DNA from: JBGQAS01 sp964498605
Lineage (GTDB): Bacteria > Chloroflexota > Anaerolineae > Anaerolineales > Anaerolineaceae
DNA: 28,208 nt
Assembly: GCA_964498605.1 (NCBI GenBank)
Contig: CAZCHK010000029.1
Coordinates: forward strand, 1-28,208
Direction of reading: 5' to 3'
Shown: positions 1 to 7,947 of the stretch, in pieces
Layout of the letters: the number at the start of each line of letters is the position of its first letter
Position numbering within the stretch: position 1 is the first letter of the stretch
Notes under the pieces: generated by a model
What the model was told of the DNA's origin: nothing
The model's database searches: none
Seen by the model: the letters and a program-made list of their open reading frames with translations, nothing else
Program-made: the position numbers and the translations under genes

Positions 1-856
1 AAGGCATGGCCGAGGACCCCACCTGGTTTTTTTCGAAGCGCTCGCTGATCTCGCCGATGGGACCGGACTGCAGCAGGCGCAGGTCGAAGGCGAATTTATG
101 TAATGACGCCGCCAGTGCTGCAAGCGCGGACAGCACGATGAAGTCCTGCCCCCTGGGATAGGTTTGCGAACTGACCGGAAAGAACTCCAGGTCGAGCGCG
201 CGGCTCAGGCACGATTCAAAACGGGAGAAGTTCTCCGCGCCGATCAGGTCGTAGTAGGACGCCGCGGTTCCCACCGCGCCTTTGAAACCCTTGCCGCGGA
301 TCTCCCGGCGGACTGTTTGCAAACCGCGCCAATCATGCAGCAGGTCCTGGGCGTACAGGGAAAACCGGTAGCCAAGCGTGGATGGCTCTGCTGGCTGCAG
401 GTGCGTGAAGGCCATGACGGGGAGATCGGCCGTCTCTTCCACGCGGGCGGACAGGTGCAGCAGCAGTTCGCGCAAAGCCTCCAGGAGCAGGTCCAACCCG
501 CCGCGCAGGCGCAGCGCGTCGGCGTTGTCTTCGATGTCCATGGACGTGGCACCCATGTGCAGCACGCCGCCAGCTGTCGGGCACTGCGCGGCAAAGACCT
601 GCAGCTCCGCCATCAGGTCGTGATGGATGACGGACTCGATGCGCAGCGCTTCAGGGATGTCGATGTCCTCCGCGTGGGACGCCAGCTCCTCCAGCTGAGC
701 GGAGGTGACCAGGCTGAACTCGCTCTGCGCTGCTGCCAGGGCGATCCAGATGCGCCGCCACAGAGTGCGCCGGCTGCGCTCGCTCCACAGCTGGCGCATG
801 GCCTGGGAACCGTAGCGCCAGCTGAAAGGGGATTGGTAATTCTCAAAATTATCCAT
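1..856 (-). CDS. purB: Adenylosuccinate lyase, N-terminal 285 residues (3' end outside window)
   Basis: Reading leftward from ATG at 856-854 gives a protein that begins MDNFENYQSPFSWRYGS and stays open to the window edge. It contains the family landmarks GGVLHMGATSMDIEDNADAL, then FTHLQPAEPSTLGYR (the TxxQxAxP-type active-site motif), and at the edge EKNQVGSSAMP, the start of the fumarase/aspartase superfamily signature GSSxMPxKxNP. The enzyme removes fumarate from adenylosuccinate and from SAICAR in purine synthesis and acts as a cytoplasmic tetramer. About a third of the usual 430-480 residues is missing only because the window ends. A weak AGG lies about 8 bases before the start. The gene diverges from the sugar transporter at 1017. 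purA and hpt lie in the same window at 18-20 kb. The purB identity is secure. Confidence 0.95.
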   Translation of the reverse strand, partial: MDNFENYQSPFSWRYGSQAMRQLWSERSRRTLWRRIWIALAAAQSEFSLVTSAQLEELASHAEDIDIPEALRIESVIHHDLMAELQVFAAQCPTAGGVLHMGATSMDIEDNADALRLRGGLDLLLEALRELLLHLSARVEETADLPVMAFTHLQPAEPSTLGYRFSLYAQDLLHDWRGLQTVRREIRGKGFKGAVGTAASYYDLIGAENFSRFESCLSRALDLEFFPVSSQTYPRGQDFIVLSALAALAASLHKFAFDLRLLQSGPIGEISERFEKNQVGSSAMP

Positions 857-1016
857 GGCTTCGCCTGTTCTTCGCTTGTGTGGTAATGAAATTATCTCAC
901 AAGAAGATGAAATGAGCTCCTTCGGGGAGAATCAGCCCAAAATCGCGGCGCGGTGCGTTTTCTGCGATAAAATTCTAAAAAGCACCATCCATCTTGCTGC
1001 ATAGAAAGTTCGATCC

Positions 1017-2327
1017 ATGAAAGCATCCCATCCCACGCAATCCATCACCAGCCGCACCTGGTTTGTCATGGTCATCCTGGCCATCACCGGGCAGATCGCC
1101 TGGGCGGTGGAAAACCTCTGGTTCAACAAGTTCGTTTACGCCGTGATCACGCCCGACCCGCGGCCGGTGGCCTGGATGGTGGCAGCCAGCGCCATCACCG
1201 CCACCGTGACCACGCTGATCATGGGCACCCTGAGCGACCGCACGCGCTCGCGCTGGGGAAGGCGCCGCCCCTACATCCTGATCGGGTACATCCTGTGGGG
1301 CGTTTCCACGGCCCTCTTCCCGACAGTGGCCTATATTAAAACTTCCAGCGTCGCCATCGCCATGGTGGTGGTCCTGGATTCGGTCATGACGTTCTTCGGA
1401 TCCACCGCCAACGACGCGGCTTTCAATGCCTGGACGGCGGATGTTGCCACCAGCCAGAAGCGCGGCAGGGTCGAAGGCGTACTCAACCTGTGCGTGTTCA
1501 TCGCCCAGATCGTGGCCTTCGCTGCTGCCGGGCTGGTCATTGACAGCATCGGTTACTTCGCCTTCTTCTACGCCCTGGGGGGGATCGTCCTGGTTGCCGG
1601 GCTGGTGGGAGGGCTGCTGCTGAAGGAGCCGGAAAGCAGCGCGGTCGAAGAAAAGGTCCGTCGCTCGTTCTGGGTGGAGTTTTCTGAGCTGTTCCAGTTC
1701 AAGCTGCTCAGGGAGAACGGGGCGCTGTTCATCCTGCTGCTGTTCATCATGATCAGCAGCATCGGCATGCAGGTCTCCTTCCCGTACTTCATGGTTTATC
1801 TCAATTACTTCCTCGGCGTGTCCAACTTGGAGTTCACCATCATTGGCGGCGCCGTGCTGGTTGGCAGCGCGCTGCTGGCCGTACCGGTCGGCATCGTGGC
1901 TGACAAATGGAATAAAAAATGGATCATCGCCGTGTCCCTGGTCGTCAGCTGCCTGGGCGGGGTGATGCTGTCGCTGGTGAGCGGCCTGGCCTGGCTGGCC
2001 GTGGCGGGCTTCCTGTGGCAGGCCTTTGCCATGGCCATGTCCGTGGCGGCCATCGCCTGGCTGAAGGACCTCCTGCCCGAGGAGAACCGCGGAAAATTTC
2101 TGGGGATCCGCATGATCTTCTGGATCGCCATACCCATGGTGGTGGGTCCCGCCATCGGCTCGGCGCTCATCCGCAACTCGCATCACCTTGAATTCATCGA
2201 GGGCAATCTGGGCTACGTGCCGCCCCCGGTCGTTTTCCAGGTGGGCTCGGCCATCGCCATCCTGGCCCTGATCCCGCTCATGTTCATAAAGGCGCAGCGC
2301 AAAGCGGATGCCGGCAAAAATTCATAA
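1017..2327 (+). CDS. MFS sugar:cation symporter, GPH/SLC45-like
   Basis: This is a 436-residue polytopic membrane protein with about 12 hydrophobic segments. The loop after the second segment carries DRTRSRWGRRRPYI (about residues 74-87), the signature loop of the glycoside-pentoside-hexuronide:cation symporter and related MFS_2 families. A second half-repeat loop, ADKWNKKWII, is near residue 300. It probably imports an oligosaccharide or glycoside with Na+ or H+. The last 20 bases overlap the start of the GH127 gene and a GH2 gene follows, so the likely cargo is an arabinose- or galactose-containing glycoside. That substrate is inferred from the neighbours only. AGAAAG lies 8 bases before the ATG. 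A -10-like TAAAAT at 968-973 has no convincing -35. Confidence 0.9.
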   Translation: MKASHPTQSITSRTWFVMVILAITGQIAWAVENLWFNKFVYAVITPDPRPVAWMVAASAITATVTTLIMGTLSDRTRSRWGRRRPYILIGYILWGVSTALFPTVAYIKTSSVAIAMVVVLDSVMTFFGSTANDAAFNAWTADVATSQKRGRVEGVLNLCVFIAQIVAFAAAGLVIDSIGYFAFFYALGGIVLVAGLVGGLLLKEPESSAVEEKVRRSFWVEFSELFQFKLLRENGALFILLLFIMISSIGMQVSFPYFMVYLNYFLGVSNLEFTIIGGAVLVGSALLAVPVGIVADKWNKKWIIAVSLVVSCLGGVMLSLVSGLAWLAVAGFLWQAFAMAMSVAAIAWLKDLLPEENRGKFLGIRMIFWIAIPMVVGPAIGSALIRNSHHLEFIEGNLGYVPPPVVFQVGSAIAILALIPLMFIKAQRKADAGKNS

Positions 2328-4272
2328 CGGATTCTGGTCCGAGCGCCTGGCGGTCAACGCTGGATGCGCCATCTTTCACCAGTGGGAGCAGCTGGAAGCA
2401 TCCGGCTGCATCCACAATTTCCACCTGGTGACCGGCCAGGGGCAGGGTTTCCGGGAAGGGTGGTTCTTCGCGGACTCGGACGCGTACAAGTGGCTGGACG
2501 CGGCGTGTTGCATTTGGAAGAGCAAGCGCGACGCGCGCCTGGGCAGACTGATGGACGATTTCATCCGCCTGCTGGGCCGCGCCCAGGCCGAAGACGGCTA
2601 CCTGTACACGTACAACATGCTCCATTTTCCGGACGTGCGCTGGGAAAACCTGCACATCGAGCACGAGCTGTACTGCCACGGGCACCTGATCGAGGCGGGG
2701 GTGTCCCACTTCCAGGCCACAGGCAGAGAGGACCTGCTGCGGATCGCCCGCAAGGCCGCCGACCGGATCGTGGCGGATTTCAAGGGAAAGGGCACCCGGC
2801 ACACCCCGGGCCACGAGGAGATCGAGATCGCCCTGCTGCGCCTGCACGAGGTCGCGCCCGGGGACGGGCAGTACCTCCAATTAGCGCGGCAGTTCCTGGA
2901 ACGGCGCGGGCGGAATCCTTTCTTTGGCTTCTTTCTGGCCGGGCAGCTTGCCCAGGTGGCGCGGCGCAGGCTGGAGGTCAAACGGCAGAAAGAAGAATAC
3001 ATGCGCTTGCACCCGGAGTACAAGCCTTTTCAGATGCCGCGTGGCAACAAGGCCAGCCGTCCGCCCAACAGCCAGCTGCGCTGGCTGGCAGACGCGGTAA
3101 GCGGCAAATATTTTCAGCAGCACCAGCCCGTGGGGCGGCAGAACGTTCCCGTGGGGCACGCGGTGCGCTTTGCCTACCTGCAGACCGCCGCGGCAGCGCT
3201 GGCAGGAATCGCGCAGGACAGGAGGGAAACAGACAGGCTGGAGCGAACCTGGGAGCGCATGGTCACCCGGCGCATGTTCGTTACCGGGGGGATCGGCAGC
3301 CTGCCCGGGTCGGAGGGGTTCGGCCGGGATTACGAGCTGAACCCGGAGTATGCCTACGCCGAAACGTGTGCCGCGCTGGGCAGCATCTTCTGGTGCCGCG
3401 AGATGTCCGGGCTGACTGGCAAAGCCCGGTACAGCGACCTGGCGGAGTGGCAGCTGTATAATGCCGCGGGAGTGGGCATGGGGCTGGACGGGAAAAGCTA
3501 CCTGTACAACAACCCGCTGGAGAGCCGGGGCGGCATAGAAAGAAAAGCCTGGTACGCCGTGCCGTGCTGCCCGTCCAACATTTCCCGCACCTGGGCGAAC
3601 CTGGGGGAGTACATCAGCAGGTGTTCTGAAGGAAAGCTGTACATCGAGCAGTACATTTCCAGCCGGATCGAGCATGCCGCCGGACCGGCAGGGCGCCTGG
3701 CTTTGGACATGGCATCCAGTCTGCCGTGGGATCGGAACGTGACCCTCACGATCGACCGGATCACCACAAGCGCGCCGGTTGCAATTGTCCTGCGCGTGCC
3801 ATCGTGGGCGCGCGGGGTGGAAGTGGCGGTCAACGGCATAAAGAGCGTGGATCAAAAGTTCACGAAGGGGGCGGGCCACTCCCCGACCGCTTCAGGATTT
3901 GATCCGCGGGATGCAGATTGGATCGAGATTTCCCACGCGTGGAAGCCGACCGACCGGATCGACATCCGCTTTGAAATGCCCATCATTCTCAGAAGAGCCC
4001 ATCCCAGGGTAGAAGGGCACGCGGGGAAAGCAGCCATCACGCGCGGACCCCTGGTCTACTGCCTGGAATCGGTGGACAACCCCGGCATGGATATCTTCAC
4101 TGAACGAATCAGTACAGATTCCATTCACGCTGTCCGGGGCAGCGATATGACGCGAGAGATGATCGCCATCGAAGCCGCTTCATCAGGCGGGAAGAAGCTG
4201 CGCTTGATCCCGTACTTCTGTTGGGGCAACCGCGGCGCGTCGCACATGACCGTGTGGATCAATACTGATTAG
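2308..4272 (+). CDS. Glycoside hydrolase family 127, beta-L-arabinofuranosidase-like
   Basis: The 654-residue protein has the GH127 (old DUF1680) layout. The N-terminus has the typical NGFWSERL start, followed by an (alpha/alpha)6-barrel and a C-terminal beta-sandwich. The metal and catalytic residues of the family are visible: E352-T-C354 in YAETCAALGS and C420-C421 in VPCCPSN. In the characterised Bifidobacterium enzyme HypBA1 the equivalent Glu and three Cys bind zinc, and the first Cys of the CC pair is the nucleophile. PVGHAVRFAYL (about 281-291) is another family motif. No signal peptide is seen, so it should act in the cytoplasm. The start overlaps the transporter gene by 20 bases, which suggests translational coupling. 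A charged stretch (about residues 216-270) before the QHQPVGRQ motif looks longer than in typical members. Exact substrate is uncertain. Confidence 0.9.
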   Translation: MPAKIHNGFWSERLAVNAGCAIFHQWEQLEASGCIHNFHLVTGQGQGFREGWFFADSDAYKWLDAACCIWKSKRDARLGRLMDDFIRLLGRAQAEDGYLYTYNMLHFPDVRWENLHIEHELYCHGHLIEAGVSHFQATGREDLLRIARKAADRIVADFKGKGTRHTPGHEEIEIALLRLHEVAPGDGQYLQLARQFLERRGRNPFFGFFLAGQLAQVARRRLEVKRQKEEYMRLHPEYKPFQMPRGNKASRPPNSQLRWLADAVSGKYFQQHQPVGRQNVPVGHAVRFAYLQTAAAALAGIAQDRRETDRLERTWERMVTRRMFVTGGIGSLPGSEGFGRDYELNPEYAYAETCAALGSIFWCREMSGLTGKARYSDLAEWQLYNAAGVGMGLDGKSYLYNNPLESRGGIERKAWYAVPCCPSNISRTWANLGEYISRCSEGKLYIEQYISSRIEHAAGPAGRLALDMASSLPWDRNVTLTIDRITTSAPVAIVLRVPSWARGVEVAVNGIKSVDQKFTKGAGHSPTASGFDPRDADWIEISHAWKPTDRIDIRFEMPIILRRAHPRVEGHAGKAAITRGPLVYCLESVDNPGMDIFTERISTDSIHAVRGSDMTREMIAIEAASSGGKKLRLIPYFCWGNRGASHMTVWINTD

Positions 4273-4282
4273 AAGATTGGAT

Positions 4283-6082
4283 ATGAAGAGACAACCCGAA
4301 ATCACAACAAAACCTGGCATGCGCACGCCCTGGCAGCCGGACGAGCCGCTGCCCCTGCCGGAGTACCCCCGTCCGCAGATGGCTCGACCCGGGTGGGTCA
4401 ACCTGAACGGATGGTGGGAGTACGCCATTGCGAAGAAAGAATTCGAAAAGCCCGCGCGGTGGGACGGAAAGATCCGGGTGCCTTTTCCCGTGGAGTCGCT
4501 CCTTTCGGGCGTTCAGAAATCCCTCCTGCCAGAAGAGCGGCTGTGGTACCGGCGCGATTTCGAGCTGGGACACCTGGAGGCAGGCAGACGCCTGCTGCTG
4601 CATTTTGGCGCGGTGGATTACCTGTCCGAGGTGTGGATCAACGATCGCAGGATTGGCGAACACCGCGGCGGGTACCTGCCTTTCAGCTTCGACATCACTG
4701 ACTTCGTGCGGGCTGGTAAAAACGAGCTGGTTGTGGCGGTGTGGGATCCAACCGACGCGGGACTGCAGCAGCGGGGCAAGCAGGTGCTCACTCCGAAGGG
4801 CATCTGGTACACAGCCGTGTCCGGCATCTGGCAGACGGTGTGGATCGAAGAGGTACCCGCAGTCAGCATTGAGAGTGTGAAGGTCACGCCGGATCTTGAC
4901 AATCAAAGGTTGTCGATCGAGGTGAAGTTGAGGGGAGGAGTAGAAGGTCACAAATACGACATGGAAGCGATCGCGAGCGCGTCCGGGAAGAAGGTCGCCT
5001 CCGTCCGGATGCGGGCAGGCAGTACCCTGACGATGCTTGTGAGCGACCCGCACCTCTGGACGCCGCAGGACCCCCATCTGTACGACCTGGTCATTTACCT
5101 CTATCAGGATGACGTGCTGATCGACACGGTGCAGAGCTACTTCGCGATGAGAAAGTTCGGCTTGACGGACGGACCAGAGGGGAAGCGGCGCTTCACCCTC
5201 AACGGAGAAGAGCTGTTCCTGTACGGTCCGCTCGACCAGGGCTATTTTCCGGATGGGCTGTACACGGCCCCGAGTGAAGCGGCCATGCTTTTCGATATCG
5301 AGTACACGAAAAAGATCGGCTGCAACATGATCCGCAAGCACGTCAAGGTGGAGCCGCAGCGCTGGTACTACGCCTGCGACCGCCTGGGCATGATCGTCTG
5401 GCAGGACATGCCCAACGGCGGGTTGATCGACGGCGAGCTCATCGCGGGACTCACCCTGACGGTCGGCTGGCATCGCAACGATCGCAGGCGTTTGGCCCGT
5501 TTCGGAAGGGGGCAGGAGCACGACCGCGCCCAGTTCCGCCACGAGCTGCAGGGCATGATCGATCACCTCTACAACTCAGCCTGCGTCGCGGTGTGGGTGC
5601 CTTTTAATGAAAGCTGGGGCCAGTTCCACGCCAGGGAGATCGCCGAATGGATCCGGCAGTACGATCCCACCCGCCTGGTGGACCACGCCGCGGGCTGGTT
5701 TGACCAGGGCGGGGGCGACCTGCAGAGCGAGCACGTCTATTTTCGGAAGCTGAAACGCCCCAGGCCCGATGGCAGGGCGTACGTGTTATCGGAATTCGGC
5801 GGGTACAGCCTGCAGGTGCCGGGACACCTGTGGGATGGGGACAGGAAGTTCGGGTACCGCTTCTTTGATTCCAGCGCAGAATTAACCAGGGGATACGTCC
5901 AGCTTTTGGAAACGCAGCTCAAGCCGTTGATCGCGCAGGGGCTGACAGCGGCCGTGTACACTGAAACCACGGATGTCGAAATTGAGGTGAACGGCTTTTT
6001 GACATACGACCGGAAGGTGGAGAAAATGGACGCAGGCGTGCTGCGCAAGATCCACCAGGACCTGACCGGATGCAAGGGCTAA
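4283..6082 (+). CDS. Glycoside hydrolase family 2 (beta-galactosidase/glucuronidase-like)
   Basis: The protein of about 599 residues has the three-part GH2 core. These are a sugar-binding jelly roll (about 38-190, with WVNLNGWWEYA and VWINDRRIGEHRGGYLPF), an Ig-like domain (about 195-290), and a TIM barrel. The acid/base Glu is in VPFNESWGQF (about E443) and the nucleophile Glu in VLSEFGGY (about E504), so it should be active. There is no signal peptide. It starts 10 bases after the GH127 stop and presumably works on the same imported glycoside. I chose ATG at 4283 because AGAAG lies 7 bases upstream. A TTG at 4277 would add two residues. Family members cleave beta-galactosides, beta-glucuronides or alpha-L-arabinopyranosides, and the sequence alone does not decide between them. 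Confidence 0.9.
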   Translation: MKRQPEITTKPGMRTPWQPDEPLPLPEYPRPQMARPGWVNLNGWWEYAIAKKEFEKPARWDGKIRVPFPVESLLSGVQKSLLPEERLWYRRDFELGHLEAGRRLLLHFGAVDYLSEVWINDRRIGEHRGGYLPFSFDITDFVRAGKNELVVAVWDPTDAGLQQRGKQVLTPKGIWYTAVSGIWQTVWIEEVPAVSIESVKVTPDLDNQRLSIEVKLRGGVEGHKYDMEAIASASGKKVASVRMRAGSTLTMLVSDPHLWTPQDPHLYDLVIYLYQDDVLIDTVQSYFAMRKFGLTDGPEGKRRFTLNGEELFLYGPLDQGYFPDGLYTAPSEAAMLFDIEYTKKIGCNMIRKHVKVEPQRWYYACDRLGMIVWQDMPNGGLIDGELIAGLTLTVGWHRNDRRRLARFGRGQEHDRAQFRHELQGMIDHLYNSACVAVWVPFNESWGQFHAREIAEWIRQYDPTRLVDHAAGWFDQGGGDLQSEHVYFRKLKRPRPDGRAYVLSEFGGYSLQVPGHLWDGDRKFGYRFFDSSAELTRGYVQLLETQLKPLIAQGLTAAVYTETTDVEIEVNGFLTYDRKVEKMDAGVLRKIHQDLTGCKG

Positions 6083-6125
6083 AAAACTGTCGCGGAAGTA
6101 CATTGCAAGATGTAAGAAAGATGAT

Positions 6126-6902
6126 ATGAATCGAGCCGTTAGAATCACCAGCATTATTTTGATCGGGATCGGCATCGTGCTGATGGCGGTCAATGTCATA
6201 ACAAAGGGCAGCGTCGCGGTCGGCCTGCCGCTCCTGTTCCTGGTTCTTGGCGGGGCTTTCTTCATCATGGTGTTCACCTTGCAACCCAGGTCGCCCCTGG
6301 CGCAGTTCCTGAACATTCCCGGCGCCATCCTGATCGCCCTGGGGGTCATCCTCCTGCTGAACGAACTGACCGGCGACAGGCGATCCTGGATCTATGCTTG
6401 GCTGCTGCTGCTGGCTGCCATTGGCATCGGCATGCTCCTGGCAAACCGTCCGCGCGCCTGGCATAAGCTGTTGAACGCGGCAGGCTGGGTACTGGCGATT
6501 ACCGGCATCACAGGCTTCATTGTCCTGGGAGTCCTGATCGGGGGAGCTTTCATGCTGTGGCTGGCCCCGGTCATGCTTGTGCTGGCAGGATTCTCCCTGC
6601 GCTGGCTGCGCCTGGAAGCCAGTCTGCCTGAATCCTGGAAGAGAAAAGCAGCATCCAATGCCGCCGAGGTGATCCAGCATAACGCCAGGGTGAAGCGTGA
6701 GGACCTGATCGAACCATTGAGCAGCCGGGAAGTGGAAGTGATCCGGTTGATCGATGCGGGCAGGACCAATGCCCAGATCGCCCTTGACCTGTCCATCGCG
6801 CCATCCACTGTGAAGACGCACATTAATAATATTTACGGCAAATTAAGTGTCAGGAGCAGGCAGCAGGCCCTGCGGCGCGCCAGGGAATTGGGAATTTTGT
6901 GA
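6126..6902 (+). CDS. Membrane-embedded LuxR-type transcriptional regulator
   Basis: The 258-residue protein joins about six transmembrane helices (near residues 5-24, 29-51, 63-79, 88-106, 117-138 and 143-160) to a C-terminal LuxR/GerE helix-turn-helix (about 198-258). The HTH has the family hallmarks LSSREVEVIRLIDAGRTNAQ and APSTVKTHINNIYGKL. There is no receiver or autoinducer-binding domain. The membrane part is therefore either the sensor or the anchor, linked by about 35 cytoplasmic residues. It starts 43 bases after the GH2 gene on the same strand, so it may be co-transcribed with the sugar locus. Regulation of that locus is an inference. The large hairpin at 6932-6970 follows it. Confidence 0.85.
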   Translation: MNRAVRITSIILIGIGIVLMAVNVITKGSVAVGLPLLFLVLGGAFFIMVFTLQPRSPLAQFLNIPGAILIALGVILLLNELTGDRRSWIYAWLLLLAAIGIGMLLANRPRAWHKLLNAAGWVLAITGITGFIVLGVLIGGAFMLWLAPVMLVLAGFSLRWLRLEASLPESWKRKAASNAAEVIQHNARVKREDLIEPLSSREVEVIRLIDAGRTNAQIALDLSIAPSTVKTHINNIYGKLSVRSRQQALRRARELGIL

Positions 6903-6931
6903 TTTTTTTGTAGAAATTTGCTTGATAGTTC

Positions 6932-6970
6932 GAATGGGGGGGGTGGAGAAAAAAATCCACCCCCCCATTC
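6932..6970. repeat. Strong G/C inverted repeat (hairpin or cruciform)
   Basis: The left arm GAATGGGGGGGGTGGA (6932-6947) pairs with the right arm TCCACCCCCCCATTC (6956-6970) around the loop GAAAAAAA. There are 8 G on one side and 7 C on the other, so one G bulges. It lies 30 bases after the LuxR-type gene and 91 bases before the SDR gene. No U-run follows either arm, so it is not a standard intrinsic terminator, although it could still block transcription, protect an mRNA end or bind a protein. Confidence 0.7.
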
Positions 6971-7060
6971 CACCTTTAGGGGGATGCAATTCCATCCAGT
7001 GATCGGGTATAAAGCACGCGTTGCTGGTCATCATGTGGAAGTACAGCACTGGAGAATGGA

Positions 7061-7945
7061 ATGAATACCACACAGGAAAAATACGATCACGAAGCAACCC
7101 GAGCGAACCTTGTCCTGATCACCGGTGCCGCCGGTGGACTGGGAAGCGCGTTTGCCGTGGAATGCGCAAAACGCGGCTGGGGCATGCTGCTGACCGATGT
7201 GCGAAAAGAAGGACTGGAAGAACTGGCTGCCCGCCTGCGGGCGCAGTACGGCGTCCACATCGCCACGCATGCCTGCGACCTGACGGAGGCTCGCGCGCGC
7301 AGCGTATTGTTCACACGCTGCAGAAATGAAAGCTTGACCTTCCGCATGCTGCTGAATGTGGCCGGGTTGGATCATGAAGGCCTGTTCTTCGAGCAGCCAC
7401 GGCAGTTCATCCAGCAGATCATCCGCCTCAATATCGAAGCCACGATGGACATGACGCACGAGGTGCTGAAACTGAGAAATCCGCTTGCCCCGTTCCGCAT
7501 CGTCACCGTGGCCAGCCTTGCAGCCTTCTATCCCATGCCGGTCAAGGCGACATACGCGGCATCCAAGCGCTTCCTGCTGGACTTCTCCCTGGCGCTGCGT
7601 GAAGAGGTGAAGGAAGTTGGGGCAAGCGTGACCGTGCTGTGCCCGGNNNNNNNNNNNNNNNNNNNNNNNNNNNNNNNNNNNNNNNNNNNNNNNNNNNNNN
7701 NNNNNNNNNNNNNNNNNNNNNNNNNNNNNNNNNNNNNNNNNNNNNNTGCCCGGACGCTGGATGCCGCCGTGAAAGGCAAGGCGATCGTGATTCCGGGATG
7801 GATCAACCGGGTACTGCGGGTGTTGGGGGGGCTGGTGCCGCCCCGCTGGGTGGCAAAGTTGATCGGTCTGCGCTGGAGCTGGACCAGAGCCAGGAAGAGC
7901 AGGATCGCCACGGCACCCCTGCCGCAGTTGGAAAGCCAGGTTTGA
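7061..7945 (+). CDS. Short-chain dehydrogenase/reductase, interrupted by scaffold gap
   Basis: This is an NAD(P)-dependent classical SDR of roughly 294 residues. The Rossmann motif TGAAGGLG is at about 21-28, the NAG-like motif is LLNVAGLD, Ser is near 152, and the catalytic pair Y165/K169 is in YAASK. After LCP come 100 N (7647-7746). On the far side, ARTLDAAVKGKAIVIPGWIN fits the usual C-terminal part of the DltE/YqjQ-like SDR group, in the same frame and at about the expected distance, so it is probably one intact gene. The exact length is unknown because a 100-N run is a placeholder. GGAG lies 7 bases before the ATG. A possible -10 TATAAA is at 7008-7013. The gene converges with the FGGY kinase gene, with 2 bases between the stops. 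Substrate unknown. Confidence 0.85.
   Translation: MNTTQEKYDHEATRANLVLITGAAGGLGSAFAVECAKRGWGMLLTDVRKEGLEELAARLRAQYGVHIATHACDLTEARARSVLFTRCRNESLTFRMLLNVAGLDHEGLFFEQPRQFIQQIIRLNIEATMDMTHEVLKLRNPLAPFRIVTVASLAAFYPMPVKATYAASKRFLLDFSLALREEVKEVGASVTVLCPXXXXXXXXXXXXXXXXXXXXXXXXXXXXXXXXXXARTLDAAVKGKAIVIPGWINRVLRVLGGLVPPRWVAKLIGLRWSWTRARKSRIATAPLPQLESQV
7647..7746. other. Assembly gap (100 N)
   Basis: Exactly 100 N in a row interrupt the SDR gene just after its LCPG motif. Such a round number is the usual placeholder for a gap of unknown size in scaffolded drafts. Coordinates to the right may be offset from the true chromosome. Confidence 0.98.
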
Positions 7946-7947
7946 TC

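Noticed and set aside
164..886. Plus-strand frame at the left edge
   Set aside because: It is the complement of purB, whose protein continues cleanly to the window edge with its active-site motifs.
975..2186. Minus-strand open frame of 403 codons antisense to the sugar transporter
   Set aside because: It is rich in His, Asp, Gly and Gln with no domain or ribosome site, a typical shadow of a GC-rich gene. The plus-strand frame has clear transporter motifs.
2881..3879. Long minus-strand frame antisense to the GH127 gene
   Set aside because: No family signal and the composition of a shadow frame. The plus strand carries the catalytic Cys and Glu motifs.
4259..5566. 435-codon minus-strand frame antisense to the GH2 gene
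   Set aside because: No recognisable domain. The plus frame has both GH2 catalytic glutamates.
6932..6970. Treating the G/C hairpin as an intrinsic terminator
   Set aside because: No T-run follows the stem in either direction. The A or T tract is in the loop, so I left it as an unexplained inverted repeat.
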